DNA of 64,000 bases from Plicaturopsis crispa FD-325 SS-3 (taxonomy: Eukaryota > Basidiomycota > Agaricomycetes > Amylocorticiales > Amylocorticiaceae): contig KN832567.1 of assembly GCA_000827205.1 (NCBI GenBank), positions 137,212 to 201,211 on the forward strand, written 5' to 3'. The notes beneath the pieces are model-generated. The model was given only the letters and a program-made list of their open reading frames with translations. It ran no database searches and had not been told where the DNA came from. Shown piece after piece: positions 21,347-31,600 of the stretch (within the stretch, counting starts at the first letter, position 1; each line of letters opens with the position of its first letter). A program made the position numbers and the translations under genes.

Positions 21347-23447
21347 ATGAACTACTTTGATGAAAATGACTTCTCCAGCTTTGAACCTGCTACTTTCAAC
21401 ACACCTCCCCCGGGCTCCGATTTGGAATTCTCGTTTCCCTCTAGCGAGATATCTCAAGAGGCCTTTGCCATCGCCCGCAGGAAATTCGACGAGGAATCTG
21501 CGGACGCGCCTCAGGCAGTGGACGACCGAGACTCACCGGTGCCATCTTTTCTAGAGTATCTGTTTCAGCATCCTCTCTCGGGTGGCGCGCTGTCTGATCA
21601 CGAGGAGTCGGGGCACGAGAACACACACATCGCGTACGCTCTCGATTGACGACGCCGCCACTGCACGCTCTGACCCTTCTTATATCTCTAGGCCTGGTCT
21701 TGTCAATGGTACGCAGCCCGCATCGAACGAAAACGTCAAGGACTCAAGCTCCTCCGGAAACTCCGAGCGGTACGGTTTCCCGTCCCCCGAGTAAGTATCA
21801 TGCTTGCTATCTTTCTTCGTCTCACCTTACTGACGCACTTGATAGTGAGGACGAGAAGCACCAGAGCCGTGGGCGCCAGGAGCGCGACCGCGACACGGTG
21901 TTCTCGAACGCTGTACATCCCCCTTCGCCAGATAACTTGCGCGAAGGGACATCGGGGAGTACGGTGACGCCATCGGGGCGCCTCGACTATGAATCCTACA
22001 ACGTTACCGCCATGACCGCCGACGCCCATACGACCACTACCCCTGCGACTCAAACTACTCAACTCACCGTGCCTGCACAAGGGCAGGTCCCTGTGCCCAC
22101 TCACACTCACGCCCACCTCGCTTCTCCTTCATACGAATCTACGACCGCCACCAACGCTAGCCACACACACCCGTTCCCCTACCATTTTGCTTTCACTTTC
22201 GCCCCCAACTACACGGGCTCACGCACGCGACCTGATGCTGAACGCGACCAGAACTCGGGCAGCCTCAACGTTCAGCATTTGCCTGCGCAGACTGGGGCCT
22301 ACCCACCGTATCCGTCTGTCGCATCGCAATACAGCGTTTACGACTCGAACCTTCCGTTTCACCCCGGCCCCTACGCCGTCGGACAGGGTGCGGAGTCCGG
22401 CAGGTACGTTGTCGCCCCACACTCGTCGGCCATACAGCCGCCCATAGGGTACATGGGTACCTTCGGCATGACTGCTTATCATGGCTCGCAGCGTCCACCT
22501 GAGCTTCCAGCGGCCCAACCGCTGGCTATGCAGCCACTTGGTGGGTACGTCTCCATGGGTGGCGGCATGAACGGGGTTCCCGTCGACGGGTTCATGCACT
22601 CCGACATGACCCCACAGGCCGCATTGCAGCATCAGTCTCAGCCCCCCTCCGCCCCGCCCTCCGACTACCCGTCAGGGACACGTTTCATAGACGTGATGAA
22701 TGGCCCGCTCCCGGCCCTGGCGAAGCAGTCGCGAGGCACGAAACGGCCTCGCGATGAGTCGGAGCCGGCACCGTACCATACGACGGACCTCTCCTCCCAG
22801 CACACGGGCTCTAGCAGCCAAGCCGGGCCGCAGTACAACCCAGCCTCCGCCTCGCCCTCCAACAAGACGTCGGGATTCCAGTTTGTTGAGGGGCAGACTG
22901 GCCGGCCCATAGGTGCCCCACCCCCGGCCAAGAAGGCTAGGCGCGCCCAAACAGCGAAACAGCCTCGCAAAGGGTCCCCACCGACACGCCCTCCGCCCGA
23001 CTTTATCGAGTGCATGTGGGATTGCGCTCACGTCTATCCTCGTTGCAGAGGCATCGAATATAGAAGAAGGAATGATATTGTTAATCATATTAAGCAATTT
23101 CACTTCAGGACCAAGAAAAATCCCGGGCTGCCGCTCTGGAACGATCCCGAGCGGGAACATAACGAGCGGCTTGAATGCCTGTGGGAAGGCTGCCACCGCA
23201 GCGTGCGCAAGGACGGCTTTATCAAGCACCTTGCTGGCGAGAAGCATGCCGACGTCGGAAGGAGACCCATCTGTACCCTATGTGGCAGCCATTTCGCTGG
23301 GGGATACTCTCTCGATCGTCACCAGGAGACATGTATGAAAAAGGCACTGGCGACACCGCCCAATGCCAGTGAAGGTACGATCCTCGTCGCGCTTTATCAT
23401 TGAACGATAGTCTAACCTACAATGCAGAGCCATCCGAAGACATGTGA
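21347..23447 (+). CDS. C2H2 zinc-finger protein, putative transcription factor
   Basis: Four exons: 21347-21633, 21692-21790, 21846-23374 and 23428-23447, giving 1935 nt (644 aa) with all phases agreeing. The N-terminal 500 residues are low-complexity (Ser, Thr, Pro, His, Gln-rich), as in fungal transcription factors. Residues about 518-624 hold three zinc-finger-like units: CMWDCAHVYPRCRGIEY with a following HIKQFH, CLWEGCHRSVRKDGFIKHL with H, and CTLCGSHFAGGYSLDRH ending in Cys. A basic stretch with an NLS-like PAKKARRAQTAKQPRK precedes them. The last exon adds only about seven residues. DNA binding and nuclear location are inferred from the fingers; the target is unknown. Confidence 0.82.
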
Positions 23448-23896
23448 ACGACCTTTTCTCTATACCATACACTCCTGCCGCACACTAAACACCACCCTCG
23501 TTTTCCTATACCTTTACTTTCTCCTCGCTTCGTGTTATCGTCTCATTGTTATCAGATTATTGTTTCTTTCTCATCTATCCTGGTCTCATTATCATCTCAT
23601 CCTGGTTTCACTATCGCCTCATCGTCTCATTATCATTTCATCCTCGTCTCATTATCATGTTCTCGTCCTCGCCTGGACACATACCTATATCCACGCATTA
23701 CCCATCCCACTCATTCCATTATAACTACATCTAATCCTGTAGCCCTGGCCCCACATTGTATCCTCATCATCGTCACTTACGCATACTCACGACGCTTTCA
23801 TATCTCAACCTTGTTCCCGCATTATCCATCTGCTTATCTGTTATACTGCTCCTCCACTACACTACTTATAATCTGGTTATATAATGCTTATTTTCT
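23448..23896. other. Pyrimidine-rich 3' region of the zinc-finger gene
   Basis: About 23500-23700 is built from TCTCATTATCAT-like words repeated irregularly (TCATC, TCATT). Frames through it are open only because of this composition. It is probably a trailer. Confidence 0.5.
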
Positions 23897-24850
23897 TTAA
23901 AGTTCAACCAGATGAAGGCCATCGAGAAACACTTCTTCCGAGGAGTGTATCGCCCGCGAATGAGAAGACTCTGGGAGGGCGCGCGCTGCCTGCATTGGCG
24001 CAAACTCCTCCTCCGTCGTGCGGGGCGTGCATTTAATGCCATTGCAGGGGGCAGGTAGTACCAGCCTGTAGCTCTTACCCGGCAATGCGACAGTACCAGA
24101 TCAAGAAGCGAATGCGCGCGTAGTGGATGTAGCCGACGGTTCTGCGCCAGGAGTTCATTCCACCCGAACGAGGCTTTAGATTTATTTTGACACACAGATA
24201 GTCAGCATCTCTTTCCTGGCTGGAGATAGGCTGCTGCTTACTAGGATCGTTGAACTCTGCATCGTTTCTGCCAAAACCATGTCAGTAGAATGCTGCCACT
24301 CAGAGTCCCGCCGTCACCGATCCTAAGCTTGGATCGAAATTGCGAGATACTCTACAGACAAATCCTGGCATTGAATGCGCTACCTGAAGAACTCAGTCAA
24401 ATCCTGCCCAATTGTCACAAAGGCGGGGTACTTGGTAGCCAGCTTGCAGTCTGGTACACTTTTTCTTGCCTGACGTTGTGCTTCACGCGTCAATGAGGAG
24501 CAGACGTCCGAGTAAGTGAAAGCGGAAGACGGTTTCAGCGGTTCGAAAACACCGTGCCAGAGTTCGGAACAAGAACAGCTCGCTGCCTGGTTAATAACCG
24601 TGCCCGTTATTGCGGTTAGAAGACTTGCCAGTGAGCTTTCCTTGAGACTTGAAGTTCTAGCGCCCAGATCTGTCATGAATTTGAAAGCAAAGCTGAGGGA
24701 ACGTCGTCTTGAGGCCACTATGTATACGTGCAATCTAGCGCGAATACAAGTCTCTCTGAGCGTTCGCGTAGGATGATTGACAGGCGAGTGCGAGCCTCGA
24801 GGAGACGCCACAGGGGTCCGGCGGACCGTGGGAAATTGAGCCGACGCCAA
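23897..24850 (-). CDS. Putative minus-strand gene, unresolved
   Basis: A 157-codon open frame (24380-24850) ends ATKYPAFVTIGQDLTEFFR and could splice to a segment near 24250 (NDAEFNDPS) and then to one starting near 24180 (ASFGWNELLAQNRRLHPLR). Donor and acceptor dinucleotides exist, but I could not fix a start, the later exon order or the stop. No family recognised. It may be a real but poorly conserved gene or a remnant. Confidence 0.3.
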
Positions 24851-25107
24851 TCCTGCTCATCGTGCTCGCCGTGACGCCACAACGACAAACGCCCAAGTTC
24901 TGGCAACATCAAGGTAAGCAATCACCTCTCGCTCGACGACAGACTGGATCTATGCGACGCTGGCTTTCGGACGGTACCCTGGAGTTGTGGTCACGAAGCC
25001 AGGCTCGGGATGGATGGCTCGCATTGTCGTCGGATGACAGGACGCGGTGATTTGCACTTCAGACAGAAAGCTAACGTCCTATTCTCTCTGCTGCGTTGTT
25101 CTCACAG

Positions 25108-25735
25108 ATGGTGCGTCCTACTCCATTGCTTCCCTTGGACAGATCTGACCTCTCTTTCTGCGAGTACAGAAGGTCGAAATTGACTCGTTCTCCGGCTTCC
25201 GTATCTACCCCAGCAAGGGCAAGCTTTTCGTTCGCGGAGACAGCAAAGTGCGTCGACCTATCCATCCTACTTGCTTCAACGCAGCTAACATTCCACCTCA
25301 CCAATCCTCAGGTCTTCCGCTTCGCATCCTCCAAAAATGCATCCCTCTTCCTGCAACGCAAAAACCCTCGCAAGATCGCCTGGACACAAGTCTACCGTCG
25401 CATGCACAAGAAGGGCATAACTGAGGAGGTCGCCAAGAAGCGCTCGCGCCGCACCGTGAAGCACCAGCGGGGTATCGTTGGTGCCGACCTTGCCGCCATC
25501 GCCGCAAAGCGGAACCAGACCACCGCCGTCCGCTCGCAGGCGCGGTTGCAGGCAATCTCGAAGGCGAAGACGGAGAAGAAGGACAAGGAGACCAAGAAGG
25601 CAAAGGTGCGTGCAAAACAGCGTACTCCCGTCGAAACTTATACACATGCAATTCTCTATACAGCCTGCTCGTGCACCCACAACCGCACCGCGAGTCTCGA
25701 AGCAGCAGATGAAGGGTGGCAAGGGCGGTCGCTAA
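25108..25735 (+). CDS. rpl24: Large-subunit ribosomal protein eL24
   Basis: Exons 25108-25110, 25170-25247, 25312-25605 and 25664-25735 give 447 nt (148 aa). The protein begins MKVEIDSFSGFRIYPSKGK, then FVRGDSKVFRF and SLFLQRKNPRKIAWTQVYRR, the hallmark of eL24, with a basic C-terminal extension ending KQQMKGGKGGR. It is a component of the cytosolic 60S subunit. The first exon is the ATG alone: a GTGCGT donor follows at once and the next exon resumes at AAG. This agrees with the conserved N-terminus, which the longer continuous frame (MVRPTPLL) does not have. Confidence 0.95.
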
Positions 25736-26094
25736 TTCATCTGTACCATGGCTCAGGATCGATTTTTCTGTATGGCTTATGCTTTCAAAACACCTATGCG
25801 CTTCCGGCATGCCATGTACCCGCGTCTCTGGATTGGTATGGTCCTCATGGATTTGTGCAACCAGGACACATATCTGGTTTGATCTACTTCCGATCCTGCT
25901 GCTCGAGTCCATCATGCCGTTATCGCATTTTGCAGCTGTCGCTTATAATGCTCCGTGACTCACTTCAACTGCTCCCCATTCTGAGTCAACGAGATCTAAG
26001 AATACTGACTCGTCCCTCTCTCCATCATATAAGCCCATTCATTAACCTTTTACGCTACAGGCTTTCCCCAGACAGGATCTCCCAACCGTTGAAC
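25736..26094. other. Intergenic, rpl24 trailer and GNAT promoter
   Basis: The continuous frame crossing this region is a chance link between two genes. No further gene seen. Confidence 0.5.
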
Positions 26095-26865
26095 ATGGCG
26101 TACGTGAACACATATACTCCCCCGCCCCCAGTACCTCCTCCATCGGACACAGCCTACTATGGCCCCGATCCCTACGACATCAACTTCGCTTTCCCACTGC
26201 CTCTACCTCTACTCGAATCTGCACGAATCCGCCTCACGCCCTTCATCCCCTCCCTCCACGCGCCTCTATACGCAGAGCGCGTGCAGGGGTACGAGGACGA
26301 CCTCTACCGCTACCTCCCCTCCGACCTCGCCGGGCTCCCCAACTTCCTGCGCTACGTCGAGGGCTACCGGAGCAAACCCTCCTGGATCCTCTTCGCCGTC
26401 ATCGACAAGACCGGCACACCCGACGCAGGTCTCGGGGGGCGCCTGGCGGGCATATTCGGGCTGGTGAACATCGACGCGGACCAGCTGTGGGCGGAGATCA
26501 CGCCCGCGCTCGTGTTCCGCGAGTACCGCGGCACGGGCGTCGCGGCGCACGCCACCGCGCTGCTCCTGCGCTACTGCCTCGAACGCCCTTCACGCATAAA
26601 AGGGTGCCTGGGTCTGCGGCGCGTGCAGTGGGCGGCGAACCCGACGAACCTCCCCTCGGTGGGGCTCGCGGAGAAGATGGGGTTCGTGCGCGAGGGCACG
26701 TTGCGGTGGAACAAGGTGCTGCGCGCGGGGAAGGACGGGGACGAGCCGAGTCCGGAGGACCCGGAGCGGCGGAAGGGGCGGCATAGTGCGGTGTTGAGTG
26801 TGTGTTGGGTCGACTGGGAGGGGGGCGTAAGGGAGCGCGTGGAGGAGGTGCTGGCGAAGAAGTAA
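26095..26865 (+). CDS. GNAT-family N-acetyltransferase (RimJ/RimL type)
   Basis: A single exon of 771 nt (256 aa), chosen to start at the ATG at 26095 after a stretch of non-coding character. Motif A of the GNAT fold is VFREYRGTGVAAHATALLL, with the R-x-x-G-x-G/A acetyl-CoA pyrophosphate loop (YRGTGVA). The later NPTNLPSVGLAEKMGFVREG is the usual 'N..S..l.eklGF..eG' end of the domain. The N-terminal 40 residues are Pro-rich. Such proteins acetylate amines or N-termini; the substrate cannot be told. The high GC3 content opens long false frames on both strands. Confidence 0.88.
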   Translation: MAYVNTYTPPPPVPPPSDTAYYGPDPYDINFAFPLPLPLLESARIRLTPFIPSLHAPLYAERVQGYEDDLYRYLPSDLAGLPNFLRYVEGYRSKPSWILFAVIDKTGTPDAGLGGRLAGIFGLVNIDADQLWAEITPALVFREYRGTGVAAHATALLLRYCLERPSRIKGCLGLRRVQWAANPTNLPSVGLAEKMGFVREGTLRWNKVLRAGKDGDEPSPEDPERRKGRHSAVLSVCWVDWEGGVRERVEEVLAKK

Positions 26866-27174
26866 CCCCTCCCCTGGGTCAATCGAGTAAGCACCTCATT
26901 CTCAGACGCGTGTAACGATACCACATTGACATCCATAACAGCTAGCACGGTGTTTTGCGATGGTCATTAAATATTATATGTCACTTGCAACGTAGACGTC
27001 TCACACAAAACATTATCCCAGAAAACCTCTTCCATTATCTCGTCCTCCTGGTATCGTACTCTAGAGTCAACGCAGTAAGCTCCTATCATCCTCCCGCTTC
27101 CACCTCCGCAAAAACCTTCATATAAAAAATCATCAGCGCCACTTCAACGAAACCCCGCCCCTATTCGTACGCAC
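26866..27174. other. Convergent 3' regions
   Basis: Tail-to-tail spacer between the acetyltransferase and the small minus-strand gene. No feature seen. Confidence 0.5.
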
Positions 27175-27420
27175 CTAGTTCCGAACGTTATTCCCCGCCG
27201 GTGCCTGCGCGTTCGACGACGGAGACGGCCCAGCGTTATTCGACTTTTACACACGTCACTCAGTAAGGGGCCCAAACACGGCACTGAAAGTGAAAGTAAA
27301 CGACGCTGCACGCACGGAGGACTGCTGCTGTTGCCCGGAAGCGGAAGCGGCGTTCTGCTTGTCCGCCTTTGCCTTTTCCTTCTTCTCTTTGATGCTCTTG
27401 TATAGTGAGTAGGCGAACAT
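27175..27420 (-). CDS. Small protein, 57 aa, unknown function
   Basis: Two exons, 27316-27420 and 27175-27243, in phase. The N-terminus MFAYSLYKSIKEKKEKAKAD is an amphipathic, Lys-rich helix. The rest is Gln/Ser/Asn/Pro-rich and ends AGNNVRN. Support comes from a clean GTGCGT donor, an AAAAG acceptor, and continuation of composition and frame. It is too short for family assignment. A role as a small hydrophilic or scaffold peptide is only a guess. Confidence 0.5.
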
Positions 27421-28255
27421 GGTCACGGTTTGGATTCACGGGTCTGGGTTGTGGGGTTGTGGGTGGCGGGTGGTGGGTGGTGAGAGGGGGTGTTACGATT
27501 GCGCACGGTGATTTATAGCCTGAGAGAGACGTGAATGCTGCCTACAATAGTCGTTTCCGGATCCGCTTGCTGTAAGTCACGAATGCACCCGCGTTGCTGA
27601 TTGCACCCGGCGACCTGTAAGTACAGACCCGTAGCGTTTCAGAGCATCGTCTTCATTTCAATCCAATCCTGAGTAGACTGATTAAACGGTCACCCGCCGT
27701 ACGAATCGCGACCAGTACTACTTACTACTTACTGTGAGACAAGATATCCGCTGGACCTGGGCGAGATGGGGATAGTAGACCACAGATAGCCTGAGACGAT
27801 GACGCCGCGGACTTTGAACCCTAAAACAACCCCGAGCTTGTTCAACGTTCAACGTTCATCGTTCACCGTTCAAAGTTCAACATTCACTGCGTTTCTGGCA
27901 AGGAATTTGGCCGCGGATAGGGTTCTAGATAGTCGACTTAGGTTGAACATCCACGGGCCCCGGTTTCTAAAGTATACCAGGCCCGGGACCGAGTCCAGTT
28001 AATTGACATTAATTCAAACCTACAAGGCCCACATTATTTGATCTTTCTGGTGGAAGCAATGCACGTCAGCAGAGATGCGAGCACGAGGATACTGAACGGT
28101 AGCTCTTGTATACAGTGGTAGATACACCTCGGATATCAAGAAATTTGAGGCCCGTCATAACCCTTCATCTGGAAAAACCCGAAAACCTAATCCGAATTAT
28201 TTAGGCCTAAATACCAGGATTTAGGAAATTTTAGCATAAGATTAGATTTAGAGGT
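27421..28255. other. Intergenic; includes a short CGTTCAA array and the start of an AT-rich island
   Basis: A 27,838-27,890 array repeats (C/A)(G/A)TTCA(A/C/T) six or so times. From about 28,000 the base composition becomes AT-rich up to the LTR element. No gene seen; the 67-codon frame at 27799 runs through the array and is unlikely. Confidence 0.5.
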
Positions 28256-28556
28256 TGTTGAGAATTGAGATCGTGGCTCGTACTTTCTTCGAGCGTCCAT
28301 ACAAGTCACTTCCGTTCCGCATACGGACATTCAACCTTCCGCGTCCGACACACTTATCTTCCGTCAGAAAACTTTTCTGTACCTCAGTCGTTACCATTAT
28401 CTGGTTGACCGACTGAGGTGTGTTCTCCTACTCTTTCCTTTACTTTGTTCAGTTAGGCTTATGACAATGTTCCTGTAGCGTTTCACATATCTACAGGTAC
28501 ACAATACAGTCGTTACCATTATCTGGTTGACCGACTGAGCGTTTCACATATCTACA
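28256..28556 (+). repeat. 5' LTR of the Copia element
   Basis: Within the LTR a block of about 33 bp (CGTTACCATTATCTGGTTGA core) occurs twice, as does GCGTTTCACATATCTACAG. The block is flanked by CTCAGTCG and CGACTGAG, which are inverted and could fold as a stem. Confidence 0.93.
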
Positions 28557-28672
28557 GGTTATGAGCACCCGTCGCTAGCGCGATACCTATTAAGCAATTG
28601 AAACACTTGGTCACCATCCAAACGACTCACCGAAAGTTAACAAACTGAAAACCGAAGCAAAGACCCCACGAA

Positions 28673-31600
28673 ATGTCGCACCAGAACCCCAATCCCTTCC
28701 TACTCCCCGAGTCAGAGAAATTTGACGGTTCGAACTGGACAACATGGAAGCTTACGATCGTAACTGCTGCCGAAGCCCGTGGCGTGCATAGTTATCTTGA
28801 CGGCAAGATTGTTTCCCCTGCCACTCAATCGGCTGAGGGGAAAAGACCTGAGACGACCCCTCTCCCGCAAGACCCGACTTCGTGGTGGTCCCTTAACCCC
28901 TCGGTGGAGGAATGGACGCAGCGTAATGCGTACGCGAAAGCACTGATCATCCTCAACGTCAAAAACCCTGTCGGTCTCGGCGTTCATGTCATCGGAGATG
29001 CTTCAGCCGCATGGAAGTCATTGACGGACACGTACCAAAAGATATCTGATGTTGCGCTTGTTAACGCCCAGCGGGATCTACGGAACACAATGTACGCTGA
29101 TGGCGCGGACCTCAAAGCTCACATTGTGGATCTGCGGATGAAGTGGTCAGCAGCAAATGACATGGGTGCCGATATCGATGACGGTGGATTCCGAATGATA
29201 GTCCTGTCATCCCTCCCAGCTTCTTGGGATATACTCGTCGGCACGTTGTACGATGCGAAGACATCTGGAGATACTATAGCTCGAATCATGATGCATGGGG
29301 ATCGAGTAAATCGCGGACGTACGGTCGTCACCTCTCACACCACACAAGCCCTACAAGCCTTCACTCCAAAGTCGACCGAAATCTGTACAAATCCTCAGTG
29401 CAAACGTCGCGGTCATTCTATTCAAAACTGCTTCTGGCCTGGAGGAGGAAAGGAGGGACAGTTTCCGGCATGGTGGAACAAAAAGGGAGGGAGGAGCACC
29501 GTTCCGAATCCACAAGCTAGCCAAGCGAGTGCGCCAGCAGCTAATATGGCCAGCGTAACAGCGGGGAACCATTTTGTGCTCGCCGCACTGGTCGTCGACG
29601 GCGGACAGCCTCTATCACATCGATCGACCCATGCCGCATCTGCGACATTAAAAGCGACCTACGCAGACTCTGGTGCAAGCGACCACTGCTTCATCAACCG
29701 CAGTGATTTCACCACTTACGAGGCTATTGCACCAAGAACAGGACAGGCCGCACAAAAGGACTCCAAGTTCAGCATCGTAGGGATCGGCGCAGTCGAAAAG
29801 GTCGTCATCTCGAATGGCAAGCGTACAACACTCACATTCTTGAACGCTCTCCACACACCCGATATGGCCGCCAACCTTGTTTCTATCAGTAAATTCGATG
29901 ACGCGGGGTTTAAGGTCGAGTTTGGTGGTGGAAAGGCTATCTTCTCGACACCGAGCGGCGAGACTATCATGGAGGGTCAGGGCAGCAATGGCATGTACTT
30001 GCTCGACGTACTCTCCGATGCACAGGCACTTGCGGCACGCGCTCACAAAAGCCCGGCGGTGTCCTTGGAGACCTGGCATCGTCGCTTGGGGCATGCAGGA
30101 GTGACCGGGATTCGAGAGATGCGCGCAAAGGCGCTCGTAGACGGACTTGATGTCACGGACCTAGAGCTGAACGGTCAGTGCGAAGACTGTATTTTCGGCA
30201 AGCAGACTCGCCGACCGTTCAATGACCAAGCTCCCCGTGAGACGGAACTTCTCGAGCGCGTACACACCGACCTATGGGGCCCAGCCCGCATTGCGTCGAC
30301 AGGAGGGAAGCTATACATGATGCTGATCCGGGATGGTTTCTCGTCGTACTGCGAAGTGTACTTCCTTGCCGACAAAACAATGGATTCGACGTTGGAAGCA
30401 TTCCGAACCTACCATGTGGCCGCGGAACGTCAGACGGGGCACAAGTTGAAGAGGGTCCGCACGGACATGGGAACTGAATTCCTGAATAGCGCTTGGGATG
30501 AGTACCTCCGCGAACACGGGATAATCCATGAAACAACAGCGTCCTACTCATCAGCAGCGAACGGTGTCGCGGAACGCGGAAATCGGACCATCATTGAGGG
30601 CACACGGTGCATGTTGGAGGAATCTGGGCTGCCACATACACTGTGGGCTGAGGCCGCCGCGACATCCGTACATGTTCGCAATTTCCTACCATCTGCGCGT
30701 CAGCCTGGAGTCGTCCCACTAGAATGCTGGACCAAGCAGCGTGCAGACGTCTCGTACCTTCGCCCATTCGGGTGCACCGCCTACGCTAAGATCCCTCCGG
30801 AGCTCGGTGGCAGCAAACTGGACGAGCGATCAGTCAAATGTGTCATGATCGGCTACTTCAGCAAGGGCACGTACAGACTTTATGACCCTGCAATCCGGAA
30901 GATCATCAAGAGTCGTGATGTTGTCTTCGAAGAGGGCAAGGCACACAGGACGCTGCCTGGCGTAGGGGAGGTAGATGAATACGCGGCGGACAACAATCCT
31001 AAAACGCACCTTGACCACCCCGAGACACCGTCCCTGCCTGAAACATCTGACATCCCCGCCGCTTCTCAAGCCCCTCAGGCTCCGCTAGCACCACCTATTC
31101 GAAGGTCAACACGGATTACAAAGAAGACGGCTGGGCTTGAGCGTAGCGAAGAGTACGAAAAACGGGAGGCGGAAGCAGCAGAACGGGGAGAAGAATGGAT
31201 GCAAGATGAAAACGCACCTGCTCACGGCCCAGCTGCCTATAAAGCTTTTGACGCCCGTGCCTTCCTTACATCACTCGACGATGCAATCGCGCTCATGGCG
31301 GATCCGAGTGACACATATGTCCCCCGTAACTACAAGGATGCCATGAAGCGGCTAGACCTGTGGAGCGAACCGATGGATGCGGAGATGAAGGTCATGAAGG
31401 ACAAGATGGTCTGGCACCTTGTCGATCCACCACCTGGCGCAAACGTCATGGATAACACGTGGGCCTATGCAAACAAATACGGCGTTGAGGGCGACATCGT
31501 GAAACGCAAGGCCAGACTTGTCGCAAAAGGATACACACAGATATACGGGGTTGATTACTTTCACACCTACGCCTCCGTCGTCCGCCTGGAGTCTCTGCGC

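Noticed and set aside
21011-21649. A 212-codon plus frame crossing the zinc-finger start
   Set aside because: Its first two thirds have no natural residue pattern; the gene begins at the internal ATG at 21347 in a CT-rich promoter context.
25096-26865. A single 589-codon protein fusing eL24 and the acetyltransferase
   Set aside because: The eL24 N- and C-termini require introns, and the joining segment has no conserved content; two genes fit better.
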